The notes beneath the pieces are model-generated. The model worked only from the letters and a program-made list of their open reading frames with translations. It did no database searches and was not told the origin of the DNA. A program made the translations under genes and the position numbers. From Bdellovibrionaceae bacterium UBA2316 (GTDB lineage Bacteria > Bdellovibrionota > Bdellovibrionia > Bdellovibrionales > Bdellovibrionaceae), in contig DDVI01000034.1 in assembly GCA_002345205.1 (NCBI GenBank), forward strand, positions 1 through 64,000: a DNA stretch of 64,000 nt, read 5' to 3'. Positions 18,244-27,449 of this stretch are shown here, piece after piece (within the stretch, counting starts at the first letter, position 1; each line of letters begins with the position of its first letter).

Positions 18244-18259
18244 ATATTCCCAGGAATAT
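18244..18259. promoter_or_regulatory. dyad symmetry in the secG/tmk divergent region
   Basis: ATATTCC (18244-18250) and GGAATAT (18253-18259) form a perfect dyad with a 2-base centre. It covers the predicted -10 box of secG, so it is an operator candidate. Confidence 0.3.
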
Positions 18260-18283
18260 CTAAGCTAAATGGATTTTTCTCAA
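18255..18283 (-). promoter_or_regulatory. secG: probable secG promoter
   Basis: On the minus strand TTGAGA (18283-18278) is followed after exactly 17 bases by GATATT (18260-18255). This is a fair sigma-70-type match, 45 bases before the secG start codon. Confidence 0.42.
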
Positions 18284-18350
18284 TTCATAACTCCGTGCAT
18301 AAAACTAAATATGTCTTTATCTTTCAAGGCAATTACCTCCATATAACCCC

Positions 18351-18986
18351 ATGGCATTTATCGTATTCGAAGGGCTCGACGGCTCAGGCAAGAGCACTCT
18401 GATGAATCGGCTCTCTCAAGTTTTAAACGATCAAAAAATTGATCATGATATGACCCGCGAACCCGGTGGTACCGAGTTAGGGGACATGTTACGTGACTTA
18501 ATTCTGGCCAAGGGCCCAAACGCCCCAGTCCCGCGGGCTGAACTTCTGATGTACGAAGCGTCGCGTGCCCAATTAGTAGAAACATGGATTAAGCCTCGAT
18601 TAGAAAAAGGTCGGTGGGTTATTTCAGACCGTTTTGCCGCCAGCTCGGTCGCGTTTCAGGCGGGTGGTCGCAATATCGCTGAATCCGATGTTGTTTGGTT
18701 GAATCAATTTGCAACAACAGGGTTAGATCCTGACTTGTATATTTTACTCGATATCACGGTTGAAGAATCAAAAAATCGCCGTCAAAAACGTCAAGACGCT
18801 ACAAACGTAGCCGAAGATCGCATTGAGGCAGAAAAAGACGATTTCCATAATCGTGTACGCGAAGGTTTTTTGAAGCAAGCCCAAAACAATCCTAAGCAGT
18901 GGTTTGTCGTATCGGCAGAATTATCAACTGAAAAAATGCTAGAACTAGTCCTTGACCGCATGAGGAAAGATAAATGGCTCAAATAG
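18351..18986 (+). CDS. tmk: thymidylate kinase
   Basis: The 211 residues match dTMP kinase. The P-loop is FEGLDGSGKSTLM, the substrate motif is DMTREPGGTELGD, DR is in WVISDRFAASSVAFQAGGR, and the lid carries the basic RRQKRQD. The enzyme phosphorylates dTMP to dTDP for DNA synthesis. The gene overlaps holB by 13 bases, giving the common tmk-holB-tatD order. The Shine-Dalgarno sequence before ATG 18351 is weak. Confidence 0.95.
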   Translation: MAFIVFEGLDGSGKSTLMNRLSQVLNDQKIDHDMTREPGGTELGDMLRDLILAKGPNAPVPRAELLMYEASRAQLVETWIKPRLEKGRWVISDRFAASSVAFQAGGRNIAESDVVWLNQFATTGLDPDLYILLDITVEESKNRRQKRQDATNVAEDRIEAEKDDFHNRVREGFLKQAQNNPKQWFVVSAELSTEKMLELVLDRMRKDKWLK

Positions 18987-19939
18987 CAGCGCAGGTGATT
19001 GGTCACAGGAATCAGTGGGAACAAGTTAAGAAAATTATTTCTTCTGATTTGCTGTCTGGATCGTTCTTGTTCGCCGGCCCTGAAGGGATCGGGAAAAAGA
19101 AAATGGCGCTAGCGGCGGCTCAATATTTTTTGTGTGAAACTAAATCGGGCTGTGGTCAATGTGGATCATGCCGGCGGGTCGAATCGGGCACGCACGAAGG
19201 TTTGCTTTTGATTGACGAAGCTGATGATATTTTGAAAATGGACGAAGTCCATAAGATCAAAGAATTTCTGAAGTTAAAATCCTTAAGTCACTCTCGCTTT
19301 ATTATCATCAATAACTCTCACAAAATGAATATTCCCACTTCGAATGCTTTATTGAAAACATTAGAAGAGCCGCCAGAGGGTGTGTACTTCTTTTTAATTT
19401 CATCTCGTATGAGTGGTTTGCTAATGACCATCAAATCGCGCTGCCGACTGATTCCCTTTTCGATCTTAACAGAAAAAGATTTAGAACGCGTAAGTTTGAT
19501 GAATGACTTCACTCTTACTAATTTTAAAAACAGTGGGCAATTACACTTGGTTTCAAAAAGCCAAGACAAAGAATTTCGCTCGGTAGTTGAGTTAGCGTGT
19601 GAAATTCTGGATTGTATCGCCGAGGGCCGATTTACACCGCTAACAGACGCGCATAAATCAACTGTAAAAAATAAAGATCAATTTCAGGACTTGATTACGT
19701 ATTTAGAAATTCTAGTTCGTGATATCTTACTAACTCAGTCGGCGCATGGTGAATCGGAAGCGGCCGTTTATTTTGAAGAGTATCGTAAAGATATTCAGGC
19801 TTGGTCTCTGGTTAACAGCGCGGTTTGGTCACAATTTTACGAAATTTTGGAAATTAAAAAAGAAGATTTATTTTTGAGTCCCGATTCGAATTTGTTTATA
19901 GAATCATTGATCGTCGATAATTTAAGGAGTGTTGTTTAG
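18974..19939 (+). CDS. holB: DNA polymerase III delta-prime subunit
   Basis: The 321-residue AAA+ protein has the P-loop-like GPEGIGKKKMA, a zinc-ribbon Cys set (CETKSGCGQCGSCRRVESG) and the clamp-loader motif NALLKTLEEPPEGVYF, followed by a divergent C-terminal domain. Delta-prime is part of the clamp loader that places the sliding clamp on DNA. The start lies within the end of tmk, and the stop shares one base with the GTG start of tatD. Confidence 0.88.
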   Translation: MAQIAAQVIGHRNQWEQVKKIISSDLLSGSFLFAGPEGIGKKKMALAAAQYFLCETKSGCGQCGSCRRVESGTHEGLLLIDEADDILKMDEVHKIKEFLKLKSLSHSRFIIINNSHKMNIPTSNALLKTLEEPPEGVYFFLISSRMSGLLMTIKSRCRLIPFSILTEKDLERVSLMNDFTLTNFKNSGQLHLVSKSQDKEFRSVVELACEILDCIAEGRFTPLTDAHKSTVKNKDQFQDLITYLEILVRDILLTQSAHGESEAAVYFEEYRKDIQAWSLVNSAVWSQFYEILEIKKEDLFLSPDSNLFIESLIVDNLRSVV

Positions 19940-20718
19940 TGGCTGATTTTTATTGGACGGACATGCATGCTCACCTCGATAAGCTTGAAGAAGGCCCGGA
20001 AAAAGCGATTGAAGCGGCATTGGCGCAGAATGTGAATCGCATTGTTACGATTGCTACGGACCCTGATGATTTAAAAACTGTATTGGAGTATGCTGATAAG
20101 TACAGTCCTCATGTGTACTGCACGTTGGGAATTCATCCTCATGAGGGCGTGACGTATTCACCTGAAGTTCGTCAGTTTATCAAACTAAACGCCACTCATC
20201 CACGTGTGATTGCAATTGGCGAAATCGGCTTAGATTATTATTATGAACAATCGCCAAAAAAAGAACAACTAGACGCCTTTCGAGACCAGTTAGAGTTAGC
20301 TAAAGAGTTAGGTTTACCCATTGAAATACACACACGGGATGCTGAGCCTGATACAGTGAATTTGTTAAAAGAATACGAAGGCAAAGTGAAGGGCATAATT
20401 CACTGCTTTACAGGAACACAATGGTTAGCCGATCAGTGTCTGGCATTGGGATATAACATTTCTATTTCTGGTATTGTGACATTTAAAAATGCGACAGAGT
20501 TACGCAAAGTCGTAGAAAGCATTCCGCTCGATCGCCTTCATGTGGAAACTGATTCGCCCTTCTTGGCGCCGGTTCCAATGCGGGGTAGGCAAAACACGCC
20601 TAGTTACGTGGTGCACACGGCACAGTTTGTAGCCGATTTGAAAAAGATTTCCTTAGCAGATTTATGTTTACAAACGAACAAAAATGCGGAAAAAATGTTC
20701 CCCAAACTATTGAATTGA
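19939..20718 (+). CDS. tatD: TatD-family metal-dependent hydrolase
   Basis: The 259 residues show all TatD motifs: the N-terminal MHAHLD, GIHPHEG, AIGEIGLDYYYE, IEIHTRDA, GIIHCFTG, and the C-terminal VETDSPFLAPVPMRGRQN. These supply the two-metal site of a TIM-barrel 3'-5' exonuclease and D-tyrosyl-tRNA deacylase-like family. The start is a GTG overlapping the TAG of holB (TAGTG), and the gene ends the tmk-holB-tatD operon. It is 22 bases ahead of the peptide-binding protein gene. Confidence 0.93.
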   Translation: MADFYWTDMHAHLDKLEEGPEKAIEAALAQNVNRIVTIATDPDDLKTVLEYADKYSPHVYCTLGIHPHEGVTYSPEVRQFIKLNATHPRVIAIGEIGLDYYYEQSPKKEQLDAFRDQLELAKELGLPIEIHTRDAEPDTVNLLKEYEGKVKGIIHCFTGTQWLADQCLALGYNISISGIVTFKNATELRKVVESIPLDRLHVETDSPFLAPVPMRGRQNTPSYVVHTAQFVADLKKISLADLCLQTNKNAEKMFPKLLN

Positions 20719-20740
20719 CAGCTTTTTAGTGGAGAATCTC

Positions 20741-22420
20741 ATGCTCAAATTAAATAAAGTTATCCTAAGTTTTTTATCTTTAGTTATTTTCTCAGGTCAT
20801 GCCGTTCAGGCAAAAGAGTTATCAATCGGTACAAATACTGAATTTGAAACTTTAAATCCAATCATCGCATCGGTCGGTGCTTCAAAATACATGTTGTATC
20901 TAGCGACTCGCCCTTGGGTATACATGGATGAAAAAAACGAATGGAGAACAAGCATCTTTAAACGCATTCCGAACCTAAAAGACAAGTCGATGAAAATCAT
21001 TACTGAAGGTGGCAAAAAGAAATTGGTAGCTACCTGGGAATTCATTGATGGAATCAAGTGGGGTGATGGTCACCCGATCACATGTAAAGACGCAAAATTC
21101 ACATGGGAAGTCGGACTGAGTCCAAATACATCCTTGCCAACTAAAGATGGCTACGAAAATATCGAATCTATCACGTGGGATGATAAAACCCCTACAAAAT
21201 GTACAATCACGTACAAAGTAGCCAAATGGAATTTCTACATCGATAGTCATACATTACTTTTACCTGAACATTTAGAAGGTCCTATTTTCCAAAAATGGGG
21301 AAAAGAAAAAGAAGGGTATGATCGCAACACTCTTTACCAAAAAGATCCAACTCAAAAAGGTCTTTGGAATGGTCCCTACGTTATTTCAGAGGTGAAACTG
21401 GGTTCACACGTTATCTTTACTGCAAATCCTAATTTTTTTGGTTCAAAACCAAAGATTGGTAAAATTATTATCCGTATCATTCCTAACGCGGGAACATTAG
21501 AAGCAAACTTACGTTCTAAGAATATCAACAAGATCAGCCGTATCGGGATGTCGTTAGATCAAGCGTTAGCGTTCGAAAAGAAAATCAAAGAAGAAAATCT
21601 TCCGTACAAAGTGGAATTCCAAGACGGCATTACGTACGCCCACATTGACGTGAACGTGAATCACCCAGTTTTAAGCGATTTAAAAGTAAGACAGGCCTTG
21701 TCGCACGCAATGAATAAAGATGATATTAATAAATCAATCTTTGAAGGAAAGGTTACCGTAGCGACATCAATGACATCGCCAATTGATTCTTTGTACACGT
21801 CAGATTCTAAAATCGTTAAGATTTACAAAACAGATAAAAAACTAGCTCGTAAAATGTTGGATGAAGCTGGCTGGAAACTAGGACCAGATGGTTTCAGATA
21901 CAAAAATGGTCAGAAGCTAACCTTCAAGTTGGTGGGTGCTGCGGGGATCAAACAAATTGAAACTCTACAAGCAATTCTTCAATCTCAATGGAAAGATGTC
22001 GGTGTGGATTTACAATTGAAAAATGATCCGACACGTATCTTGTTCTCAGAAACTCTTCGTAAGCGTAACTTTGATATGGCGGTATTTTCTTGGAGCAGCT
22101 TCCCTGGTTTAGGGCACGAATCGGTTCTTCATAGCAAAAATATTCCATCAGACAAAAATTCTTGGACTGGTCAGAACTATCATGGTTTTGCGAGCCCAAG
22201 AACAGACAAGCTGACTGAAGAATATGACTACGAGTTCGATTTTAAAAAACGTAAAAAAATTACCGATGAAATCATGAAGGAATACACAGAAAATGTTCCC
22301 GTTATTCCTTTGTACTTCCGTCCGGAAGTGGCCGTGATTCCTAAAGGTATGAAAAATTTCAAAATGTATGGTCACTACTTCTACGAGACCTTACAAGCTG
22401 AAAACTGGGATATTGAATAA
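20741..22420 (+). CDS. peptide/oligopeptide ABC transporter substrate-binding protein
   Basis: From ATG 20741 (GGAG 7 bases upstream) the protein has 559 residues. The signal peptide is VILSFLSLVIFSGHAVQAKE. The mature part belongs to the SBP_bac_5 (OppA/DppA) family: SIGTNTEFETLNPII at the N-terminus, GIKWGDGHPITCKDAKFTWE, then VRQALSHAMNKDDINKSIF and a late YHGFASPRTDKLTEEYD. It would bind peptides in the periplasm for uptake; permease and ATPase genes are not beside it. Only 20 bases separate it from gap, so read-through into the glycolytic genes is likely unless a promoter lies inside it. Confidence 0.9.
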   Translation: MLKLNKVILSFLSLVIFSGHAVQAKELSIGTNTEFETLNPIIASVGASKYMLYLATRPWVYMDEKNEWRTSIFKRIPNLKDKSMKIITEGGKKKLVATWEFIDGIKWGDGHPITCKDAKFTWEVGLSPNTSLPTKDGYENIESITWDDKTPTKCTITYKVAKWNFYIDSHTLLLPEHLEGPIFQKWGKEKEGYDRNTLYQKDPTQKGLWNGPYVISEVKLGSHVIFTANPNFFGSKPKIGKIIIRIIPNAGTLEANLRSKNINKISRIGMSLDQALAFEKKIKEENLPYKVEFQDGITYAHIDVNVNHPVLSDLKVRQALSHAMNKDDINKSIFEGKVTVATSMTSPIDSLYTSDSKIVKIYKTDKKLARKMLDEAGWKLGPDGFRYKNGQKLTFKLVGAAGIKQIETLQAILQSQWKDVGVDLQLKNDPTRILFSETLRKRNFDMAVFSWSSFPGLGHESVLHSKNIPSDKNSWTGQNYHGFASPRTDKLTEEYDYEFDFKKRKKITDEIMKEYTENVPVIPLYFRPEVAVIPKGMKNFKMYGHYFYETLQAENWDIE

Positions 22421-22440
22421 TTTAATTAAAGGAGACGCAG

Positions 22441-23448
22441 ATGTCTAAAAAAGTAAGAGTTGGTATTAATGGTTTTGGTCGTATTGGTCGCGTGTTATTC
22501 CGTGCTGGTTTTGAAAAGCTAGACATCGTAGCGATTAATTCATTAGACAGCGTGGAAGGCTCGGCCCACTTGTTAGAATTCGACTCAACTCACGGTCGTT
22601 TCAATGCACAAGTGGGAACGGATGGAAAAAACCTAGTTGTAAATGGTAAAACAATTAAATACTTCTCTAGCCGTAATCCTTTAGAAATTCCTTGGGGTGA
22701 TGCCGGTGTGGACGTAGTTCTTGAATGCACAGGTGCGATGAAGAACGCGGAAGACTATCAAAAACACGTTACGTCTGGCGCGAAAAAAGTTTTCATCTCG
22801 GCTCCTGCTGACGGTGTGGATTTAACGGTTGTATTAGGTGTTAATGAAAAACAATACGATCCAACAAAACATAAATTTATTTCGAACGCGTCATGTACAA
22901 CAAACTGTTTAGCTCCGTTAGCGAAAGTTTTGAACGAAGCCTTCGGTATCGACTACGGTATGATGACAACAATTCACTCGTACACCAACGATCAAAGAAT
23001 CCTAGATGCGAATCACAAAGATTTACGTCGTGCACGTTCAGCTGCTTTGAGCATGATCCCAACGTCAACGGGTGCTGCAAAAGCAATCGGTTTAGTGTTA
23101 CCTGAATTAAAAGGTAAATTAGACGGTACTTCAGTGCGTGTTCCCACGCCAAATGTAAGCTTGGTAGATTTAACATTTACATCTAAAAAAGATATGTCTG
23201 TAGCTTCAATCAACGAAGCGGTTAAGGCAGCGGCGAACGGTGCTTTAAAAGGTGTGTTATACGCAGAATCTAAAGAATTAGTTTCTATCGATTTCAATGG
23301 GAATCCATACTCTTCAATCGTAGATTTAAAGAGCACTATGGTTATTAACCCGCGCATGGGTAAAGTTTTATCTTGGTATGATAACGAAACTGGTTTTTCA
23401 AATCGAATGGTCGAATTTGTACAAATGATGGGCGAGAAAGGAATTTAG
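22441..23448 (+). CDS. gap: glyceraldehyde-3-phosphate dehydrogenase
   Basis: The 335-residue enzyme has the NAD-binding start VGINGFGRIGRVLFR, the catalytic centre SNASCTTNCLAPLAKVL (Cys near residue 155), the HSYTNDQRILDANH stretch with the catalytic His, and the C-terminal SWYDNETGFSNRM. It oxidises glyceraldehyde 3-phosphate to 1,3-bisphosphoglycerate with NAD. AAAGGAGA 6 bases before the ATG is a strong ribosome site. It is the first of three consecutive glycolytic genes (gap-pgk-tpiA). Confidence 0.97.
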   Translation: MSKKVRVGINGFGRIGRVLFRAGFEKLDIVAINSLDSVEGSAHLLEFDSTHGRFNAQVGTDGKNLVVNGKTIKYFSSRNPLEIPWGDAGVDVVLECTGAMKNAEDYQKHVTSGAKKVFISAPADGVDLTVVLGVNEKQYDPTKHKFISNASCTTNCLAPLAKVLNEAFGIDYGMMTTIHSYTNDQRILDANHKDLRRARSAALSMIPTSTGAAKAIGLVLPELKGKLDGTSVRVPTPNVSLVDLTFTSKKDMSVASINEAVKAAANGALKGVLYAESKELVSIDFNGNPYSSIVDLKSTMVINPRMGKVLSWYDNETGFSNRMVEFVQMMGEKGI

Positions 23449-23450
23449 TC

Positions 23451-24662
23451 GTGTCGGATCAGAAATCTGGCCTACGTGGCATTAAAACAGTTAGAGATTT
23501 TGAAGTTGAAAACAAAGTAGTGTTCTTGCGTTTAGATTTAAACGTTCCTATGGAAAAGGGTAAAATTACTGACTACACACGCATTGATGCTACATTACCG
23601 ACAATCAATTACCTTATCGAAAAAGGCGCAAAGATCGTTATGGCGTCTCACTTAGGGCGTCCAAAGACGTCTAAAGATAAAGAATTTTCTTTAGAGCCTG
23701 TGGCGAAAGCCATGACCGAGCGTCTAAATAAAGATGTTCTGTTAGTTGAGGATCCAAATGCAAAAGCAGTGAAACAACTGCTTCACACTTTAAATAAAGA
23801 ACAAATCATTCTGCTAGAAAACGTACGTTTTGAATCGGGTGAAACAGAAGATTCTGAAGAATTCGCGACTCGTTTAGCATCGTACACTGACATTTACATT
23901 AACGATGCATTTGGAGCCTCTCACAGAGCGCATGCTACGATTCATGCCTTGCCGGCGATGATCCCAAATCGTGGTATTGGTTTCTTGATCGAAAAAGAAA
24001 TCCAAATGTTAGATGGATTGTTAGTAAATCCAAAACGTCCCTACGTAGCTATTCTTGGCGGTGCTAAGGTATCTGATAAGATCGGTGTTATCGAAAAATT
24101 AATGGATGTTGTCGATGCGTTTATTATTGGTGGCGCTATGGCGTATACATTTTTAAAAGCTCAGGGACACTTCGTTGGCAAATCACGCGTAGAAGATGAC
24201 AAAGTAAAATACGCTAAAGAATTACTGGCTCGTATCGATGCTCGTAATAAAACTATTTTATTGCCGGTGGATCATTTAGTTACAAAAAGTATTACAGATA
24301 CGGTAGGCGCGTCCGTTAAGAAAGAATTCGGTGAAGGTGAAATGGGCGTGGATATTGGACCTGAGTCTTTAAGAAATTTCTCGGCTTTAATAAAAGAAGC
24401 GGGAACTATTTTCTGGAATGGTCCAATGGGCGTTTTTGAAACTCCTGAGTTTTCTAAAGGTACATTTAATTTAGCTAAAGTAATTGCTGAGAGCAAAGGA
24501 ACTAAAATCATCGGTGGCGGCGATAGCGCAGCAGCAGCAGAACAAAGTGGTTTTGCTGATAAGATGACTCATATTTCTACCGGTGGTGGTGCAAGTCTTG
24601 AGTATTTACAAGGCGATAAATTACCAGGTTTAGAAGTATTAAGATTTAAAGTTCGTTCATAA
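23451..24662 (+). CDS. pgk: phosphoglycerate kinase
   Basis: The 403 residues carry the PGK signatures: VFLRLDLNVPMEKGKI, MASHLGRPK, NDAFGASHRAHAT, ILGGAKVSDKIGVI, FWNGPMGVFE, and the ATP loop IIGGGDSAAAAEQ with STGGGASLEYLQG. It makes ATP and 3-phosphoglycerate. The start is a GTG two bases after the gap stop, with AAAGGA inside the end of gap serving as ribosome site. Roughly 15 residues precede the usual family start. Confidence 0.97.
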   Translation: MSDQKSGLRGIKTVRDFEVENKVVFLRLDLNVPMEKGKITDYTRIDATLPTINYLIEKGAKIVMASHLGRPKTSKDKEFSLEPVAKAMTERLNKDVLLVEDPNAKAVKQLLHTLNKEQIILLENVRFESGETEDSEEFATRLASYTDIYINDAFGASHRAHATIHALPAMIPNRGIGFLIEKEIQMLDGLLVNPKRPYVAILGGAKVSDKIGVIEKLMDVVDAFIIGGAMAYTFLKAQGHFVGKSRVEDDKVKYAKELLARIDARNKTILLPVDHLVTKSITDTVGASVKKEFGEGEMGVDIGPESLRNFSALIKEAGTIFWNGPMGVFETPEFSKGTFNLAKVIAESKGTKIIGGGDSAAAAEQSGFADKMTHISTGGGASLEYLQGDKLPGLEVLRFKVRS

Positions 24663-24679
24663 TTTTGAAAGGTGTGGGG

Positions 24680-25447
24680 ATGAAAAATATTATCGTAGCA
24701 GCAAATTGGAAATTGAATAAATCCCCCGCTGAAACTCGCAGTTTCTTTCAAGCGTTTAATGAGGAATTCAAAAAGAAATCCTCATACGCGCAACTAGGCC
24801 CAAACTTCCAAGTCGTATTTTTTCCATCGGCTATTTCTTTAGAAGCCGCCAGCCAATCGCTAAAAGGTTCTGCCGTGAAATTCGGTGGTCAGAATATTTA
24901 TACTGAATCTCAAGGCGCTTTCACGGGCGAGAACTCAGCTAAAGTTATCAAAGAGCTAAATGGTGAGTTTGCATTAATTGGTCATTCTGAACGTCGCCAA
25001 TATTTTCACGAATCAAATAGTCTTTTAAATAGAAAAATTCATCACGCATTGAAAACAGGTTTAGCTCCTATGTACTGCGTTGGCGAAACTTTAGAGGAGC
25101 GCGAAGGCGGAAAAACAGAAGCCGTTTTATTGGCTCAGTTAACAGAAGGTCTAAAAGACATTACAGAGTCTAACGGAAAATCTTTAGTGATAGCCTATGA
25201 ACCGGTTTGGGCTATCGGAACTGGTAAAATTGCAACACCGGAGCAAGTTAAAGAAACTCACGGATTCATTAGCAAAACGTTAATTCAGCTCGGCCTTGCA
25301 ACGACCCCAATTTTGTACGGTGGTTCGGTGAAGGCAGCTAATGCCCAAGAATTGATCCAAATTCCTTATGTGAGTGGGTTCCTGGTGGGCGGGGCTTCTT
25401 TGGAAGTGGCTTCGTTCGTCGACCTAATTCAAAACAGCCAGATGTAG
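24680..25447 (+). CDS. tpiA: triosephosphate isomerase
   Basis: ATG 24680 (GAAAGGTG 6 bases upstream) gives 255 residues beginning MKNIIVAANWKLNKSP, the canonical TIM start with the substrate Lys. The catalytic His is in LIGHSERRQYF, the catalytic Glu in IAYEPVWAIGTGK, and the phosphate loop is LYGGSVKAANA with VGGASLE. It interconverts dihydroxyacetone phosphate and glyceraldehyde 3-phosphate. An upstream in-frame TTG (24665) is possible but unlikely. The operon terminator follows about 105 bases downstream. Confidence 0.97.
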   Translation: MKNIIVAANWKLNKSPAETRSFFQAFNEEFKKKSSYAQLGPNFQVVFFPSAISLEAASQSLKGSAVKFGGQNIYTESQGAFTGENSAKVIKELNGEFALIGHSERRQYFHESNSLLNRKIHHALKTGLAPMYCVGETLEEREGGKTEAVLLAQLTEGLKDITESNGKSLVIAYEPVWAIGTGKIATPEQVKETHGFISKTLIQLGLATTPILYGGSVKAANAQELIQIPYVSGFLVGGASLEVASFVDLIQNSQM

Positions 25448-25552
25448 GAAACTGAGATACTAACGCGCCGTGTGTAGTTTCTTTTTTGTCACCTCAAGAA
25501 GTCCCATAAATAGATTACTACAAGGTTTGAAATTATCCTGTAAAATCATATA

Positions 25553-25593
25553 CTAACAAGGTTGTAAAAGACAGCTTGTTAGCGCGTTTTTTT
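25553..25593 (+). terminator. Rho-independent terminator of gap-pgk-tpiA
   Basis: CTAACAAG (25553-25560) and CTTGTTAG (25575-25582) form a perfect 8-bp stem with a 14-base loop. It is followed by CGCG and seven T (25587-25593). Confidence 0.65.
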
Positions 25594-25633
25594 GAGAAGC
25601 CGGATTCCCGATTGCACTGATATCCCGTAAACT

Positions 25634-25699
25634 AGAGGTGTGTGACGACTCCGCCGGTGCTTAACGGAGTCGGTGGCGACGCCTCTGAATTATAAGAGG
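25634..25699 (+). promoter_or_regulatory. two-state RNA leader before the zinc-ribbon gene (riboswitch-like)
   Basis: One fold pairs AGAGGTGT (25634-25641) with ACGCCTCT (25679-25686) and, inside it, GACTCCG (25647-25653) with CGGAGTC (25665-25671). This gives a two-tier stem with internal loops. The alternative pairs CCTCT (25682-25686) with AGAGG (25695-25699), which is the ribosome-binding site 9 bases before the start codon. The two folds share CCTCT and exclude each other, the layout of a translational riboswitch or thermosensor. I do not recognise a known class. Ligand and function are unknown. Confidence 0.5.
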
Positions 25700-25708
25700 A
25701 TGTTATTT

Positions 25709-25951
25709 ATGAACGTAAAGATTCATTTTCGTCGGTGCCATCATTGTTATGAAACGAACGAGTGTATTGGTGATCTAGTGACTGAATGTTCGGTCTGTCA
25801 TAAGCGGTTACGTCCATTTATTTATTTCGATGAACGCGTTGAATATGGATTTGCCCAAATTAAAACAAAAAAAATGAAATTCAAAACAAAGTTACCTCAT
25901 GCCTTTTATCCTCCACTCGTGGGTTTTTCCAGTGTTTGGGAGATGGATTAA
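25709..25951 (+). CDS. small zinc-ribbon-like protein
   Basis: Starting at ATG 25709 (AAGAGG 9 bases upstream) the protein has 80 residues. A CHHC and a CSVC pair, 16 residues apart (with one more Cys between), make a likely zinc ribbon near residues 9-31. A basic stretch (FAQIKTKKMKFKTKL) follows, then an aromatic C-terminus. In-frame codons at 25673 and 25700 would place the start inside or on the ribosome site and are rejected. The function is unknown. It stands alone between the glycolytic operon and the FadL-like gene and is probably controlled by the leader RNA before it. Confidence 0.7.
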   Translation: MNVKIHFRRCHHCYETNECIGDLVTECSVCHKRLRPFIYFDERVEYGFAQIKTKKMKFKTKLPHAFYPPLVGFSSVWEMD

Positions 25952-26051
25952 TCATCTGTCCAAAAATACCCCGTGTTATTGAAAACTATTGGTAGTATGG
26001 ATTTTTTCCTTGAGTTCCGACTCTAAAGAATCAATGCTTAAGTAAATTAAA

Positions 26052-26075
26052 GAAGAAGAAATTTATTTCTTCTTC
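26052..26075 (+). promoter_or_regulatory. hairpin in the 5' leader of the FadL-like gene
   Basis: GAAGAAGAAA (26052-26061) and TTTCTTCTTC (26066-26075) are a perfect 10-bp inverted repeat with a 4-base loop, 28 bases before the ATG at 26104. It may terminate the zinc-ribbon message, or stabilise or control the porin message. Confidence 0.45.
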
Positions 26076-26103
26076 AACATTAAACTTATGCATAGGAGTT
26101 CGG

Positions 26104-27435
26104 ATGAAAAAAGCATTAGTGCTATTTTTTGTTTCTGCAGTAGCGTTTGGTTCTGGCTACGAAAAATCAGTTCTTTGGGGTGGTAAATATTCAGGTGTTG
26201 CGGGTTCAGCAGCAGCAGGCGTAACAGGTTCTGATTCTATTTTCTACAATCCTGCAGGATTAGTGAACTCTCCGGAGCTTGGAGATATCACTTTGAATCT
26301 TTCAAATACATCGGCTCAATTCAAAGGCCCTATCGTTCCTAAAGCTAACGTTGTGTCTCCTGGTCCAACTGTGGCTCAATTTACAAATGCAAATAAACAA
26401 GAATCTTCTAAAACGTCTTCAACAGTAATTCCTGGTGTGACGTACTCAATGAAGTTGAATGATGCTTGGTCATACGGCTTAGGTTACTACGCTGTGGGTG
26501 GAACTCGTGCGGTGTACGAAGATGTTGATTTTGCGCCAAGAAGCTATAAAGCAAAGGTAGGTTCTGAAATCACTATTTCTGAATTCTCTGCGGGCGTGGG
26601 CTACAAAGTAAGTGATGCTATGAGATTAGGTTTAGGCCTACGTTATACAATGACTGATGCTGCGTTTAGCTCAGTTGGTTATGTAAGCTCGGGTTCTAAC
26701 GTTGTGGGTATCACTAACGTAGACATCAAAGATATCAAATCAGCAAACTTGGATAGTATCCGTTTAGGTATGCAATATGATATGAATGAAAACACAAAAA
26801 TTGGTTTAGTTATCAGAACTGAATCTAAAGTGAGCAAAACAGCTAAAGCATCTGGTACTGCCAATGTGTGCGGTGGTGGCGCGACATGTCCTGCGATTGC
26901 AAACTTAACGATTGCTGAAGCTGACGTTAAAGTCGACACCGTATTGCCAATGGCAATCAACTTGGGTGTTGAGCACAAATTAGCAGATACATGGACTCTT
27001 TTCGGTGAATTAGTTCACACTCAATACTCTCAAATCGAAAAAGTTGATTTAGATGGTTCAATCACTGTAGGTACGACATCATCTCCGCTTCCAGATATTG
27101 ATCAAAAATGGAAAGATCAATTAAACGTGAAATTGGCGGCTCAATACTCGGGTATGGCATGGCCTGTACGTTTTGGTTATATCCACACATCTGATGTTTC
27201 TAACAAACAATACGCACGTGCATCGTTTACTCCTCCAGGTGCTGCCGCTACGTACACCCTAGGCACAGGCCAAGAATTTAAAGTTGGTGATTCAACTTTA
27301 GATTTCAATATCGCATTTGACCTAACTACGGTTAAAGGTGATGGCGATGATTCTGTTCAGCCGTTGTACTCTCCGGCTGGTTCGTACGAGGCGAATTCAA
27401 CTGGTATTCACACTGGTTTTGCGTACAAGTTCTAA
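26104..27435 (+). CDS. FadL/OmpP1/TodX-family outer-membrane transport protein
   Basis: The 443 residues start with a signal peptide (KKALVLFFVSAVAFGSG). Family features follow: SGVAGSAAAGVTGSDSIFYNPAGL near residues 35-58, where the NPAG motif is typical, then many beta strands such as AWSYGLGYYAVGG and MRLGLGLRYTMTDA, ending in GFAYKF with the terminal Phe of outer-membrane barrels. FadL relatives carry long-chain fatty acids or other hydrophobic compounds across the outer membrane. AGGAG lies 7 bases before the ATG. Even codon usage and a structured leader suggest high expression. Confidence 0.88.
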   Translation: MKKALVLFFVSAVAFGSGYEKSVLWGGKYSGVAGSAAAGVTGSDSIFYNPAGLVNSPELGDITLNLSNTSAQFKGPIVPKANVVSPGPTVAQFTNANKQESSKTSSTVIPGVTYSMKLNDAWSYGLGYYAVGGTRAVYEDVDFAPRSYKAKVGSEITISEFSAGVGYKVSDAMRLGLGLRYTMTDAAFSSVGYVSSGSNVVGITNVDIKDIKSANLDSIRLGMQYDMNENTKIGLVIRTESKVSKTAKASGTANVCGGGATCPAIANLTIAEADVKVDTVLPMAINLGVEHKLADTWTLFGELVHTQYSQIEKVDLDGSITVGTTSSPLPDIDQKWKDQLNVKLAAQYSGMAWPVRFGYIHTSDVSNKQYARASFTPPGAAATYTLGTGQEFKVGDSTLDFNIAFDLTTVKGDGDDSVQPLYSPAGSYEANSTGIHTGFAYKF

Positions 27436-27449
27436 TTTGAAAGTTATTT

